Both the position numbers and the translations under genes were made by a program. 64,000 bases of DNA from positions 39,474,501 to 39,538,500 of the forward strand of contig CM032117.1 of assembly GCA_018894105.1 (NCBI GenBank), given 5' to 3'. Source of the DNA: Jacaranda mimosifolia (lineage: Eukaryota; Streptophyta; Magnoliopsida; Lamiales; Bignoniaceae). The notes under the pieces were generated by a model. That model saw only the letters and a list, made by a program, of their open reading frames with translations. It ran no database searches and was not told the DNA's origin. Of this stretch, positions 1 to 11,369 are shown piece by piece. How positions within the stretch are numbered: position 1 is the first letter of the stretch; every line of letters starts with the position of its first letter.

Positions 1-1
1 A

Positions 2-2284
2 TATGATGAGCCATTTATGATGCTGGAGGTTGAAGAAGATGTTAGAGGAGAGACCTACTTGGCTGCTTTTCTTTCATGGTGGTTATGCAGTTTTGTTTTA
101 CCACATCGCAAAGCAAATCTGATTCGTGCTACTGCCTTCAAGGTTGCTAGTAGAATGGCAAATGGTGATTGTTTTTCTCTTGCAGTTCCAGTATTGGCGG
201 GCATTTATCATGGTTTAAGGAATATATCAACTTCGCCAAATCTTCAGGAATCTTCTTCTATCTTTCCAATTCATTATGTTTACAGTTGGATAGGGCACTA
301 CCTTGGCACTCATTTTTTATCCAAGATTGATGTAGGAGGAGCTGAGATGGTCAAGCATGCAGGGGAAAACATGGCCAAATATTTTGATTTTTCAGAGGCA
401 CAATATTTGTTCCTCAGTATCAATCCTTCAGCTATTCAAAATCTACGCTCATATTCACGCAAGCAGCTCACAGTAATATGGCCCATGCATATCAAATACT
501 TATAAAGACCTTTTTGTGGCTTTACGTTTCAGCTATTTGATATTTCGATGTGGAAAAGAGCATATCATTGAAGCTTATAGCCCTCATCAATTCAATCGGC
601 AATGTGGATTTTGTCAACATATCCCGGGGAACTTAAAGGAAGAGATTCTTACTTGTGATTTGCACGAGCTTGTTCAACTTTGGCAGTCATGTACTTTACT
701 GAATACATCTCACAAACTTATCATTCATAGCAATACTTCTTCCTTTCCATTGGCCACAAAGGAATATGTAGATTGGTGGGACAAACACTGGAAGACTTTA
801 CAAATAAAAAGTACTAAAATTGTTCTCAAAGTTAATCAAAAAGATGTGGAATCAACTTCTGGCCAACTCAATCAACTTGGGGAGAGAATTGAACATTATT
901 CATCTGAGCCTGGCATTCCTGGAAAGAAGCTTTCTCATTCTAAACAGGCCTTAATGGAAGATCCCAAAAATAACTCAGTAGCTTCACCTCTTCAAAATCC
1001 TGTTGTTTTAGGGCAAATTAAAGGAGGGAATTTGGCGTCTAAGGAGTATAATATTGCTGACCATACCAAATTGCCATCTAAAAGACGTAGTCTACTTAAT
1101 GTTTCATCCCCCACTGATGTTCCATTGGAAGGAAATGAAATAATCTCCGCACTTTCTTACTCAAATGATGACTCCAGCAACCAATGTATTCTCAAGAAGA
1201 AACCAAAGGTTTTGGATTTAGATAACATTAGTATTAATTCAAATTTCTTTGTAGATGTCCCAAGTTCTTCTTTATTTTTGGATGAATTAGCAAAATATGT
1301 AAAGTTATTATATTTATTATTATTATTTATTTTTTTTACATATTCGCCAATCCTTTACACTAATCTTCCCTTTTTTTTTTTTTTTTTTTAGCTTGCAAAT
1401 CTTGAGATACCAGTCCCAATTACATCAGAAGGTAGTGTTGGCTCGATAAATGGGATTCATCCTTGTAACTTGCTTGAAACAATCACTCATCCACCTCTTG
1501 ATGATGGCATACAAGCTACTCATGACACTGCAAATTCCAACAAGCGACCAAAGGTGACATTACCTGAAATTGCAAATGACAAGGCTTTTGCTGATAAAGA
1601 CAAGCCTAAAAAGACATTTGAAGCTCCATCTTATACACTTCCAGTTGCTGAAGTTTCTGAGTTTTGTCCTCAAGTTATAAAGACTGAAACTGAGCAGATG
1701 TTACTCAAATTCTATTGGAACGCATATGCCAAAAAATCATGAAAACTCTATTTGAGCAACTTTCAGGGATAAAACCAACGATTGATGATTTGATTGCAGA
1801 GATGAGATTATACATAAAAAACACATCATCTTTGGAGAACCACTTGAGATCTTTCTTTGAGGGTGCTTCCAACTACACAAAGGTTAAATCAAATTCAATT
1901 CAAAAAGAAACACAAGAAACCCATGAGAAAACACTGTTTTTTGCACAACAGGATCTATTTGAGGCCGAGGCAATAGAAAGTAAAAGAGTTGAAGAGGTGA
2001 ATGGCCTTAAGGATGAACTTCTTCAAATCTCCAAGCATCAAGAGGAATTGAGAACACGATTTGCTGAGTTAAGCAATAAGGAAAAACTTGCAAACTTATC
2101 ACTCCACAAGGCTGAAGAAAACTTGTCCACTATTCAGAGAGAAGTAGCCACCAAAAGAGATAAAGTTTCAAAGCTTGAAGATACTCCATTTTTTATTGAT
2201 CAAGAGGTTGAGGCTTTAAAGAGGATGGAGGCACTACTTGAAGAATCTCGCAAGGAATTAATAGCTTTCGATATACTCGCATGA
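2..2284 (+). pseudogene. Plant mobile domain (PMD) protein, broken, 5' end outside window
   Basis: The frame is already open at the window edge. Residues such as LSWWLCSFVLP and, later, EPYSPHRF-like EAYSPHQFNRQCGFCQ match the plant mobile domain (PF10536-type, aminotransferase-like family), a domain shared by MAIN/MAIL1 proteins and many transposable elements. The C-terminal part (about 1715-2284) is a long charged coiled coil, common in these proteins. The reading frame is broken: homology runs from frame 2 to frame 1 near 465-475 (peptide NMAHAYQ), then to frame 0 near 511-515 at a T run, and again to frame 2 near 1705-1720. An intron at 1299-1391 (GT...poly-T AG, phase 0) looks normal. 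It lies directly beside, and antisense to, a Tat retrotransposon, so it is probably that element's extra antisense ORF rather than a host gene. Function is not inferable from the sequence. Confidence 0.75.
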
Positions 2285-2459
2285 ATACTTAGCTACTTTT
2301 TTTTTTTATTTATTTTTTGCACAATTGATGTAAAAGAACACTTGATCACTACATATGCAATAAAAAGTCGTTCTTTTTTTTATGAATTCTCCTTGTGCAT
2401 TTTTTTTATTTAGTATTTCTTCAAATTGATGCCAACTTAAAAAAAAAATTGCATTACAG

Positions 2460-3215
2460 GCCCCAACAACGGAGCGGGATAAACTTACTTAAGCTTCTGA
2501 GTAAAACTGGCCATCTAATGAATTGAACTTGAAAACGATCAAAGCTTCTTCCAATGATATATTTGAAATTGATAAACCATCCAAAATCACTCCAAAGGTT
2601 TGATTGAACTTGAGAAGTAAGTCATCCAAATTTGCTCCAATGATATGATTGAACTTGGGAAGTCCTCAAAACTTATTCCAGTGATGTGACCAAACTTGGC
2701 GAGCCATCCAAACTTGTCCAAATGATGTGATTGAACTCGGGAACTAATCCATCCACATTTGATCCAATGATATGATTAGCTTGTGGAACTATCTAAACAA
2801 ACAACCTCCTTTTTTTTTTTTTTGTTTTGATATGACTGAACTCAGGAAATAACTCCCAAGCTGCCTACGTACCCCAACAAGGGGATCAAGTCATTACGTA
2901 GTTCAAAGTAAAGATTTCCTTTTTTGGGGGGGGTGCCGTTCACAATTTATACTCATGCGGGCCAGGAGTATCCATTACTTAACCACATTGGACTAGGTGG
3001 GGTATTTAATATTTTAGCCACATAAAATACCTTTAGTGGGGAAAGTTTGCAGTTTAACCACATGCATTACCTTTGGTGGTTACCGTACACAATTTATACT
3101 TATGCGGGCCAGGAGTAACATACAGTTTAAGCTCATGCGTCAAAGAGCAACATGCAGTTTAAGCCCGTGCGTCAAAGAGCAACATGCAGTTTAAGCTCGT
3201 GAGTCAAGGAGCAAA
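2460..3215. repeat. Degenerate short tandem repeats between retrotransposon pol and PMD frame
   Basis: Two repeat families are visible. From about 2600 to 2790, units of roughly 40-48 bp carry variants of GATATGATTGAACTTGGGAA. From 3117 to 3215, three copies of a 32-bp unit carry CATGCAGTTTAAGC. A third motif (CACAATTTATACTYATGCGG) occurs twice, at about 2940 and 3084. They begin immediately after the integrase stop, which places them in the retrotransposon's 3' untranslated region. Tat-lineage elements are known for tandem repeats at this place. Confidence 0.7.
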
Positions 3216-3220
3216 CTTCT

Positions 3221-4252
3221 TCATGGGTAATATCGTTTCAAAAACTTGTCATTTATGGGGCCTATGCGCAATCCATCTTTGTCAACCAACTTGTAAGCAC
3301 CATTGGTGTAGACTTCTTTTATTACATACGGACCATCCCATTTTGACATAAATTTACTTCCCATTCGCTAGGTAATGGTAATGGGCTTTCTTACTGCCAA
3401 CACCAAATCTCCAGCTTGAAAAGATCGCGGACGAACCTTCTTATTAAATGCCCTTGTCATACGTACTTGATAACATTCAAGTTGTTGTTGCGCTTCCAGT
3501 CTTTTCTCATCTAATGCTTCTAATTCCTCAAGCCGAAGGCGAACGTTGTCTTCAACAGTAAGTCCTTCTTGAATTGCTACACGAAATGAAGGTATTTGAC
3601 TTTCAAGAGGGAGAACAGCTTCAACTCCATAAACCAGTGAATACGGAGTAGCCTGGGTAGCAGTCCGATGAGTTGTTCTATATGCCCAAAGAGCTTCTCC
3701 AACTTTTTCATGCCAATCCCTTTTAGATTTTGACACTACTTTCTTTAGCAGGTTGCATAAAGTTTTATTAAACGCCTCTGCTAGACCATTTGCAGCGGCA
3801 TTGTACATAGAAGAATTGTATTGCCTGAATCCAAATTGTGCACATAATTTGTCCATCAATTTATTGTAGAAAGGCTTCCCATTATCGGTAATGATGTAAC
3901 GAGGCACCCCATACCTAAAAATCAAATGACAACGAATGAACTCAGCAACAGTTTCTTTCTTCACTTCCTTAAGGGGAATTGCCTCTGCCCACTTGGAGAA
4001 ATAGTCTATAGCTGCTAATATGTAAGCATGACCAGCTGACGACTTAGGAGCAATAGGACCTACGACATCAAGACCCCATGCATCAAATGGCCATGAAGCA
4101 ACTGTAGGATGTAAGGGTTCAGGAGGCTGATGTATAAAGTTAGCATGCATCTGACAAGCTTCACACATCTTCGCATAATTCATACAATCTTTAACCATAG
4201 TAGGCCAGTAGTATCCCATCCTTTTGATTTGAAAATGAAGCTTAGGACCCGA
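3221..4252 (-). pseudogene. Tat retrotransposon integrase (pol C-terminus)
   Basis: This is the integrase module, which would join element DNA to the host genome. It starts with the zinc-finger residues (H-x-H at the end of the preceding segment, then CEACQ) and continues through the catalytic triad: D in GLDVVGP, D in ITDNGKPF and E in GLAEAFNKT. The C-terminal part contains the SKWDGPY motif, and the frame ends at a TGA at 3221-3223. Two in-frame TAG codons break it, one just before the zinc finger (about 4252) and one near 3367. The first looks like a CAG-to-TAG change. It is clear by family, and certainly inactive. Confidence 0.88.
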
Positions 4253-5059
4253 CTAGTGAGCTCCACAAACTCCAGAATGTGCCTCGGCCATAGCTTCAAT
4301 TGTTTCTTCACCATTTAAACAACGCTGATAAGTACCTTCATAAGATCGACGATACAAAATGTCTTTGTATAAAATGAATCGAGATGACCTCCGATGCACC
4401 TCCGTCCTTCGACGAGGGTCTTGTGGCAGCTTCCCATCCTTTAGATAGTCAATTAGTGATGTTCTCCAATCTTCATCTTCACTAACTGAGACTAATATGG
4501 CATTTGCATCTTCTCGATCAAGCTTTACGGGCGACGGCACAATCCATCTATTGCACACCAGGACATTTGTCGTTTCTTCTTCAGAAAAGGCCAAAGTAGT
4601 AGCCAAGTTAGCCAATGCATCTACCATCCTATTTTCTTTCCTCGGGATGTGGCTTAGGACAACATTTTCAAACTTCTTCAACAGACAAGACGCTAGCTGA
4701 AAGTAAGGAATCAAATCTTCCTTTTTAACTTCATAAACATTTAATAGTTGATTAATAACCAATTTTGAATCGCCATAGACTTCAATTTCTACAAGTTTCA
4801 GTTCAAGAGCCATTTGAAGCCCAATAATCAAAGTCTGATATTCTGCAACGTTATTAGAGCATAATTCATTTAACACTATAGAATATGTCAAAACTTGTCT
4901 TTCTGGTGAAACAAATACAATCCCTGCCCCCACTCCATCAGATCGAGCTGCTCCATCAAATAACATTGTCCATGCTAGCAGGATATCAACGAAGAGAGCC
5001 TCTTCATCAGGTAATTCATCGAATACTTCCCAGTCTGCAGGAATGGGATGATCTGCCAA
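4253..5059 (-). pseudogene. Second (archaeal/plant-type) RNase H of Tat retrotransposon
   Basis: This segment has an RNase H fold distinct from the RT-linked one. Visible acidic positions are D in MLFDGAAR, E in NNVAEYQ, D in VYGDSKLV and D in MVDALANLA, with the usual spacing. It sits between the RT-RNase H segment (ending near 5235) and integrase, the arrangement reported for Tat elements, where the extra domain is thought to have been acquired and partly to replace the native RNase H. The upstream joint (5060-5235) is frame-shifted, and the segment ends in a TAG before integrase. Confidence 0.85.
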
Positions 5060-5234
5060 GAAATTAGCAAGAGCTTGTCCCTTAACAGCCTTTTGAGGTA
5101 CATATGTGATTTCATACTATTGAATACAACAGACCACTTGGCCAATCTTTCTGAGAGTATTGGTCTTGACATCACAAATTTAACAGGATCAGCACGTGAG
5201 ATGAGTCAGATAGAATATGCCTCAAAATAATGCT

Positions 5235-5783
5235 TCAACTTTCTGATTGCATAAATAAGGCAAGACAAATCTTCTCAACAGGAGAGTATTTCAACTCATT
5301 CTCAGTCAAAGCTTTACTTAGATAATATAAAGCTTTCTCCTTTCTTTCTTCATTTTCCTGAGCCATGAGAGCACCGATCGACCGTTCTTGTGCTGCAATG
5401 TACAATATCAACGGTTTTCCATGTATAGGAGCTCCCAGAACTGGCGGATTCATGAGGTACTTCTTTATGCTCTCGAAAGCATTCTCACATCCTTTATCCC
5501 ATACGAAATGAGCATCTTTCTTCATCAAGTGATTAAATGGTTGGCATCTTCCTGCAAGATTTGATATGAATCTTCTTATGAATGCAAGATTGCCTTGTAA
5601 ACTGCGCAATTCTTTAAGATTCCTTGGAGGCGGCATCTTCCGGATATCATCGATTTTAGTGGGATCAACTTTAATTCCACGATGTCGAACTATGAAGCCA
5701 AGGAACTTGCCAGACGTGACACCAAAAGCACATTTGAGCGGATTCATCTTCAAGTCATATTTTCTCAGCCGATCAAATACCAC
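5235..5783 (-). pseudogene. RT C-terminal part and native Gypsy RNase H
   Basis: The segment covers the RT thumb/connection (KMNPLKCAFGV, GKFLGFIVRHRGI) and the native RNase H beginning near ILYIAAQERSIGALMAQE and ending near YYLSKALTENELKY. It is one frame away from the RT palm segment: a single-base loss near 5775-5785 shifts the reading. The reading is lost again near 5235, where several stops follow. Confidence 0.85.
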
Positions 5784-6240
5784 GCGAGATCTTCCAAGTG
5801 ATTATCTCTTTTCTTAGTCTTGACCACGAGATCATCAACGTAGCACTCTACCCTTATATGTAGCATATCATCGAAAATGTTTTGCATAGCTCGCTGATAA
5901 GTTGCACCTGCATTTTTCAACCCAAAAGGCATCACCTTGTAACAGTAAATACCTTTAGGTGTGCGAAAAGCCGTACACTCCTTATCTTGCGGTGACATTC
6001 TGATTTGATTGTACCCGGAGGATCCATCCATGAAAGATAAAGGTTCATGTCCAGTGGTTGCATCGACCATAAGCTCAATAATAGGTAGTGGAAAATCATC
6101 ATTTGGATATGCTTTATTTAAATTTCAAAAATCAACGCAAATACGTATCTAGCCATTCTTTTTCTTGAATGGAACGATGCTAGAGATCCAAGTTGGATAT
6201 TTCACTTCCCTGATAAATCATGCATCAATAAGCTTGTTGA
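5765..6240 (-). pseudogene. Reverse transcriptase palm of Tat retrotransposon
   Basis: Diagnostic RT motifs are intact at the residue level: the FMDGSSGYNQI block with its catalytic aspartate, MPFGLKNAGATYQ, and the catalytic YVDD in VECYVDDLVVKT. Upstream, the VPFKKKNG and IRICVDF motifs can be read through a TAG and a TGA (about 6155 and 6120), and another TGA precedes them at 6217. RT would copy element RNA into DNA; here it is dead. Confidence 0.88.
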
Positions 6241-7198
6241 CTTCAGCATCAATTAGAGGGAAGAGCTCCGGGCGAAGCACTCGCTGCGACTGCTTTATTG
6301 GACGAGCCCCATGTTTTATGCCAAGGTGATGAATTGCAACTTTTGGATCTAATCCTGGCATTTCTTTGTAGGTCCAAGCAAAGTCATCCCTATATTCGCT
6401 CAAGATTCTGAAATATTGTTCTTCTTCTTTAGGATTTAAAAACTTGCTAACAAATATGGGACGAGGCTCTTCTATTGTGCCAAGATTCAATTCATCGACA
6501 GTCGTCTGTCCACCATCTTCAAGTTGTGAAGGAGCTTTTAGGACTTCATCTTTAGGAATTTCTGAATCATGCTCGTCATCAATAGCGATATGGTTACATA
6601 CATGTAACTCATCATTTTCTTCACTGTATGGGTGTTCGAGTTCAACAACTCTCATTCTCTGGAATGTGATGCTCCATTTTAATGTTCCATTTGTTTTTGA
6701 AACTGGGGTAAGCACCATTATCCATGATGGGTAGTTTGTAACTTGTACAAAACCACTTGCCACCAATCTATTAAATTCTTCAAGACACGGATCATGCGGT
6801 GCGAGATTTAGCTCCTCTTTAACACTTATGTAATTAGAGCTGATGGTGATTTCCACTTCTTCTTCATCTGCACCATTCTTTTTGCATGAATGTTCTATGA
6901 TGCGCTGCTTTATTTTCACAGGTTTGTCCATATTAATGACTAGGATTGTAGATTTGGCTCCATTCGATTGGGATAAATGAAGAGTTTGACTCTCATTTTT
7001 TGACTCCGACATATCAGTCTTGTCGTCAACACTCCTTTTTGCAGTACTATTCCCAAGGCGATTGAACACAGAACCTCTCAGACGTGGACTTGTATAAAGC
7101 CTGTTTTGATCTTTAACACCAAGTCTTTTAAAGATAGAAGGGCGAGTAATTGGAGCACTGAGACGGTCAAATACAGAAACTCGATGATTATCCTATTT
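6218..7198 (-). pseudogene. Pol linker between protease and RT
   Basis: This frame (about 283 aa from 7069) shows low-complexity acidic stretches, then residues typical of the start of the Tat RT region (FAWTYKEMPGLDPKVAIHHL and RPELFPLIDAEVNKLI). Upstream of 7069 the same frame continues through VSVFDRL- and SVFNRLG-type repeats, but two stops at about 7185-7200 separate it from the protease segment. The linker itself has no enzymatic motif I can name. Confidence 0.7.
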
Positions 7199-9007
7199 TT
7201 ACTCTTCTTGCTTCACGCGATCTTTTGCAGAAATATGTTCGACACCAGCACACTCATCCTTTTTTGTGATGCGTATCTTGACTGGTTCAGTAACTTTAAA
7301 TCCTAGGCCAACCCTTGACTGTTCAACATAAAATCCCTGTCTCCTTAGTTTATGTTGTGCTTCACTGAGTCCATGAACTTTTTCTCCAGTTAACTCAGGT
7401 TTGAGCTTACTTAAACTGGGTGGATTAGTAAAGTCATAGCCAGATTTTTCGAGTAACTTGTACGCCTTAGGATCAAATGTACCCTCAAATTCTTTGTGAG
7501 AAACTTTTGCAACAGATGGTCCATTATAAATCGATGAGCTATTGCCAACAATAGGCATGGTGAAATCCTTCCTCGAAGTTTGACAGTCGCTTGATCCCAC
7601 CATCTTTAATTGGCTTCGGGCAGCATCATTCGCCTTAATACATGCTCCAAGTGGAATTTGCCTTTTCTCTTGAGATGACTGCGGTGTATATCGAAATAAT
7701 GGTAAATTGGGCTCATCACCGCGCTCGTATTTTCTGTTTGTCAAAACCTCAGTAATTGTTAGTTTACTGAAATTTTCAGAACAATCTTGTCTCCCTTCAA
7801 CGGAGTGGTTGCTTGGAGCCTTTGTAGGTTGCACTTCACTTACTGAGTCAAGATCCAGATAAAGTTTAGCATCAGCGAAGTATGATTCAGCTTCAGTAAA
7901 TGGCTTCACATCTGCGTCAACTTTCATAACCTCCCCATTTTTCGAATACTTGAAACATTGATGAAGAGTGGCAGGTATCACCCCATTCTCATAAAGCCAT
8001 GGTCGTCCCAAAAGCAAATGGTAGGAAGTCTTTGCATCAATAACATGAAATAAAGTACTTGCTTCCAACTCCCCGATTATGAGGTCTAGACGAATCATAC
8101 CAATAGCTCGTTGGCCTCCTTGGTTGAAACCTTAAATAGTTAGGCGGCTGCATGAGAGATCTTCAACAGAAATTCCCAAATTCTTGATAGTAGATTTTGG
8201 CATGATATTGACAGCGAATCCTCCATCAATAAGTATGCGGTTGACCTTTTGCTCCTGCATGAACCCTAAAACGAAAAGTGGCCTATTGTGAGGTTTTGAT
8301 CCTAACAACAAGTCCTCGTCTGTAAAAGCAATTGCTGTACAACAGGAAATGGTTTGTTGCTCTTCAGTTTCGCAAGATATAGCATGCACTGCTTCAATTT
8401 TTTGATCAAGGAATCCTGTAGGAAAATAATCCTTCAAAGTCACTTGGCTCCTTTTGTGACCTGCCAATGAGTTTTCTAGCTTACCATCTGTGGTCTTCAA
8501 ACTCTTTGTCGTCCTTGGTTGAGGGCATCTGGCCACATGCGATACCTTAAATTCCAGTGGACGAGATTGCTTTGCATATCGTCTTCTCCTTCGTCGGTGC
8601 ATCACAAGAGTCCACTCACTGCTATCTTCAGTTTTAGTAGTAGAACTCGTTTCCAACTTAGTCACTCCATCAATAAATTGAGTCTTCACTAGTACTGGAT
8701 CTAAGCTTCCAAACTGGAGCATTGTTGATGCCCCCCTGAGTGAAGATGAAAAGACATAGTCTTTGCTTGCAACACATGTAGTATCTATTATAGTTATAGC
8801 GCTGGTCAGGTTCAATCCAACCATATCTTCCGTGTCAAGGATTATCTTTCCATCTCTTGCCAATGCCATGACTTTATCCTTGAAGACGAAGCACTTCTCT
8901 ATTGGATGGCCGACAACTCGATGATATTTGCAATATTTTGGATCGTTGACCTTTCCAACTTCTTCAGAACGTTTTGGTTCCGGCAATTCAATCAACTTCC
9001 TTGTCAA
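7199..9007 (-). pseudogene. Gag end and protease region of Tat retrotransposon
   Basis: A zinc-knuckle-like start (YCKYHRVVGHPIEKC near 8930) is followed by a retropepsin-like aspartic protease core: RILIDGGFAVNIMP at about 8200, where the usual D-S/T-G is D-G-G, a form common in this lineage. After it comes HLLLGRPWL (about 8000-8020). A TAA at about 8131 interrupts the two halves in the same frame (probably a former CAA), so the protease could not be translated through. Confidence 0.82.
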
Positions 9008-9061
9008 TAATTCATCAAAAATATGAGAAACATCAGAATCTGGAAATGGATATTCCTTCTC

Positions 9062-10360
9062 CTACATTTCTTTTAATGTTTTCTTGCCTGTTGAAATGCG
9101 TTGGTCTTCAGTTTTCTCAGCAACCTTTTTATCACTTGTGGGAATTTTTATGGAGGCTGTCTTGATTGCCATAGATTCCTTAGTAGTTGCTTTGGCATAC
9201 TTTTTGCTTTTCTTTAAATTCTTCCTTTCTTTCTTCTGGTCTTCAACAGGAATTCCAACCCCGCGATTGGCAATGCTAAGCTCCATATCATGGGCACGAG
9301 TGGCTAATTCCTCAAAAGTACGAGGCTTGATTCCCTGAAGAATATAAAGGAGTCCCCAGTGCATACCTTGAATACACATCTCTATCGCAGATGTCTCTAA
9401 GAGTCTATCTTTGCAATTTAAACTTAATGCACGCCAACGGTTGATGTAGTCCACCACTGGTTCATCTTTCTACTGTTTTGCATTGGTAAGTTCAATCATG
9501 CTCACAGTCCGACGCGTACTATAGAAATGATTCAGAAACTCCCTTTCCATTTGATCCCAGTTATCAATGGATTCAGGTTCTAGGTCAATGTACCAGTCAA
9601 AGGCGTTTCCTTTCAATGAACGCACAAACTGTTTCACAAGAAGATCACCATAAGTCCCTGCATTATTGCATGTCTCAATGAAATGGGCCACATGCTGTTT
9701 TGGATTTCCCTTCCCGTCAAACTGCTGGAATTTTGGTAGTTGATATCCTATCGACATTCTCAGCGAATCAATCCTCTTTGTATAGGGCTTCGAATACTCA
9801 ACAGAACTTTGAGAAGGCATGCCATACTGAGCTCTAATGGTATTTGTAATCATGTCCTGCAATTGTTGAACAGACAATGTAGCAATAGAAGTTGCAGAAT
9901 AGTCGATCTTTCGATCTATTTCTCGCTTGTAAGGCATCTCCTCAACATGTTTCTGCGTCATTATATGGCCAAGAGAAGATTGATGGTTGCAGCTAAATCC
10001 TCTAGGATCTTCCTCTTCCTGTTTGCTCATGAGTTGTGCAATTTGTAGATCCTTTTCTTCTACAATCTTTTGTAGCTCAGCTATAGCTTGAGCCATCCGA
10101 GCAAGTTGTTCATTCACCGTCGCCACTCCAGCTGCTGTAGTTGGCAGTTTAGCAAAAGATAATACCTTAGGATTTGTTTCCCTTGGACTTTCAGAGTCAG
10201 AACCATCAGACGAAATGAAATCAGTATTTTTACCCCCGGTCATGGGCTGATTGACAGATTCAGCAGCAGGGTCAGCAGCGTCAGTAGCATCTTTCCTAGC
10301 CAAGGCAAGTTGGTTCCTCTTAGGTGCCATTGAGTGGTTGCAAATATCTTCAAGATTCAA
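9062..10360 (-). pseudogene. Gag capsid region of Tat retrotransposon
   Basis: The first ATG after the LTR (10358-10360, MAPKRNQ) opens a gag frame with a short coiled coil (about 10020-10130) and the conserved capsid block FVRSLKGNAFDWY, MEREFLNHFYS and [12 protein letters not shown]. The capsid would package element RNA. An in-frame TAG near 9468, probably from TGG or CGG, cuts it in the middle; a second TAG near 9060 follows. Both sides of each stop stay in one frame, so they are point changes and not indels. Confidence 0.87.
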
Positions 10361-10389
10361 ACGGGAGAAAGAGATGAGGGGTAAATTCG

Positions 10390-10408
10390 GGTCCCACTGG
10401 GCGTGCCA
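10390..10408 (-). other. Candidate primer-binding site
   Basis: On the minus strand TGGCACGCCCAGTGGGACC follows the LTR end by six bases. It starts with TGG, the complement of a tRNA CCA tail. It resembles a tRNA-Lys-type site with small gaps, but I cannot assign the tRNA by eye. Confidence 0.55.
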
Positions 10409-10414
10409 GAAATT

Positions 10415-11276
10415 TGTTCACACAAATTTCGTTGTCTGCAAAATTAAATCACAAGACAAAGAAAATAATGGACAAATTGAATTTATATTAAAGAATATAT
10501 AAGAATTACAATTTATCAGAGAAAAAATATATAAATTTCCTAATAAAACTAATCCCCTTATTCTTCTCCCAATATATATGATCCAAGGGCTTGAAACTTG
10601 TTCTTGGATATATGATGTAGTATCCTTTGACTTGATAAAAGAACACTACGAGATTTCTTTGAAACTCGAACCTTGACTCCGAGATCAAAGGACTTGATGC
10701 TTTGAATAGGTATAGGACCTTCGCGGTAACAATACGTCGTCGCAGCAGAAACTTGAAGACTTGAATCTTGAACTTGAGAATATATGGATATGAGAATATG
10801 AATATGTGAATGTGTGTATCTCTGAGAATATGAGAATATGTGAATATAAGAGTATGAGAGTATATCCCACATGAGTCTCTAATCATCCCTTTATATAGGT
10901 GCTCAGCAGGAGACTCCGAAATGACTTGAACTCATTTGATAATTATCTCTTTGATGTACATTTAAAAGATAATATCAAACATTCTTCACTTGATTGGTCT
11001 GCATACATGAATGCGCCACGTGTCCCAACTTGATTAGCTAGAGAGTGCTGGGCCACCAGACTTGATTTGATTGACATGATACGTCTCCATCTTGACATTT
11101 GTCAACATTTGATTTGTATAAAATAAATATTAAAATATTAATTAAAAATTAACTATTTATCATTTAGAATTGAATTTAATAAATTTCAATATATAAATAG
11201 AAAATTTTAAATTAATAACTAATATATTATTTACACATGTCATTTTTCAATTGGCCCAAAAATTAAGCCGTCTACA
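10415..11276 (-). repeat. 5' LTR of Tat retrotransposon
   Basis: Bounded by TG (10415) and CA (11275-11276) and placed between the PBS candidate and flanking DNA, this ~860-bp region holds a TATA box and a microsatellite-like run of GAATATGA variants (about 10780-10865). The matching 3' LTR is not in the window, so the boundaries rest on the TG/CA ends and PBS position only. Confidence 0.65.
10888..10898 (-). promoter_or_regulatory. TATA box in the LTR
   Basis: Minus strand CTATATAAAGG, about 470 bp before the PBS, is a good plant TATA element and the likely core promoter of the retrotransposon. Transcription would start near 10860. Confidence 0.55.
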
Positions 11277-11369
11277 GTTACATATTTTTGGATTGCATAA
11301 ATTATTCATTTCTAATGCTGTTAATTTCTCAATGATTAATACATGCAGCGAGTGTAAATGGATTTTTAC

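Larger units (their letters stand above)
2460..11276 (-). mobile_element. Decayed Ty3/Gypsy LTR retrotransposon, Tat lineage
   Basis: Reading leftwards on the minus strand the order is LTR, primer-binding-site candidate, gag, protease, RT, RNase H, a second RNase H of archaeal/plant type, integrase, and a tandem-repeat 3' UTR. The second RNase H between the first one and integrase is the hallmark of the Tat group. At least nine in-frame stops and two or more frameshifts mean that it cannot make a polyprotein. No 3' LTR is seen between the pol end at 3221 and position 1, so the element probably continues past the left edge and encloses the antisense PMD frame. No insertion age can be given, because only one LTR is visible. 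Confidence 0.9.

Noticed and set aside
10506..10886. Three overlapping minus-strand open frames
   Set aside because: They come from a GAATATGA-type microsatellite inside the LTR, open in all frames by composition.
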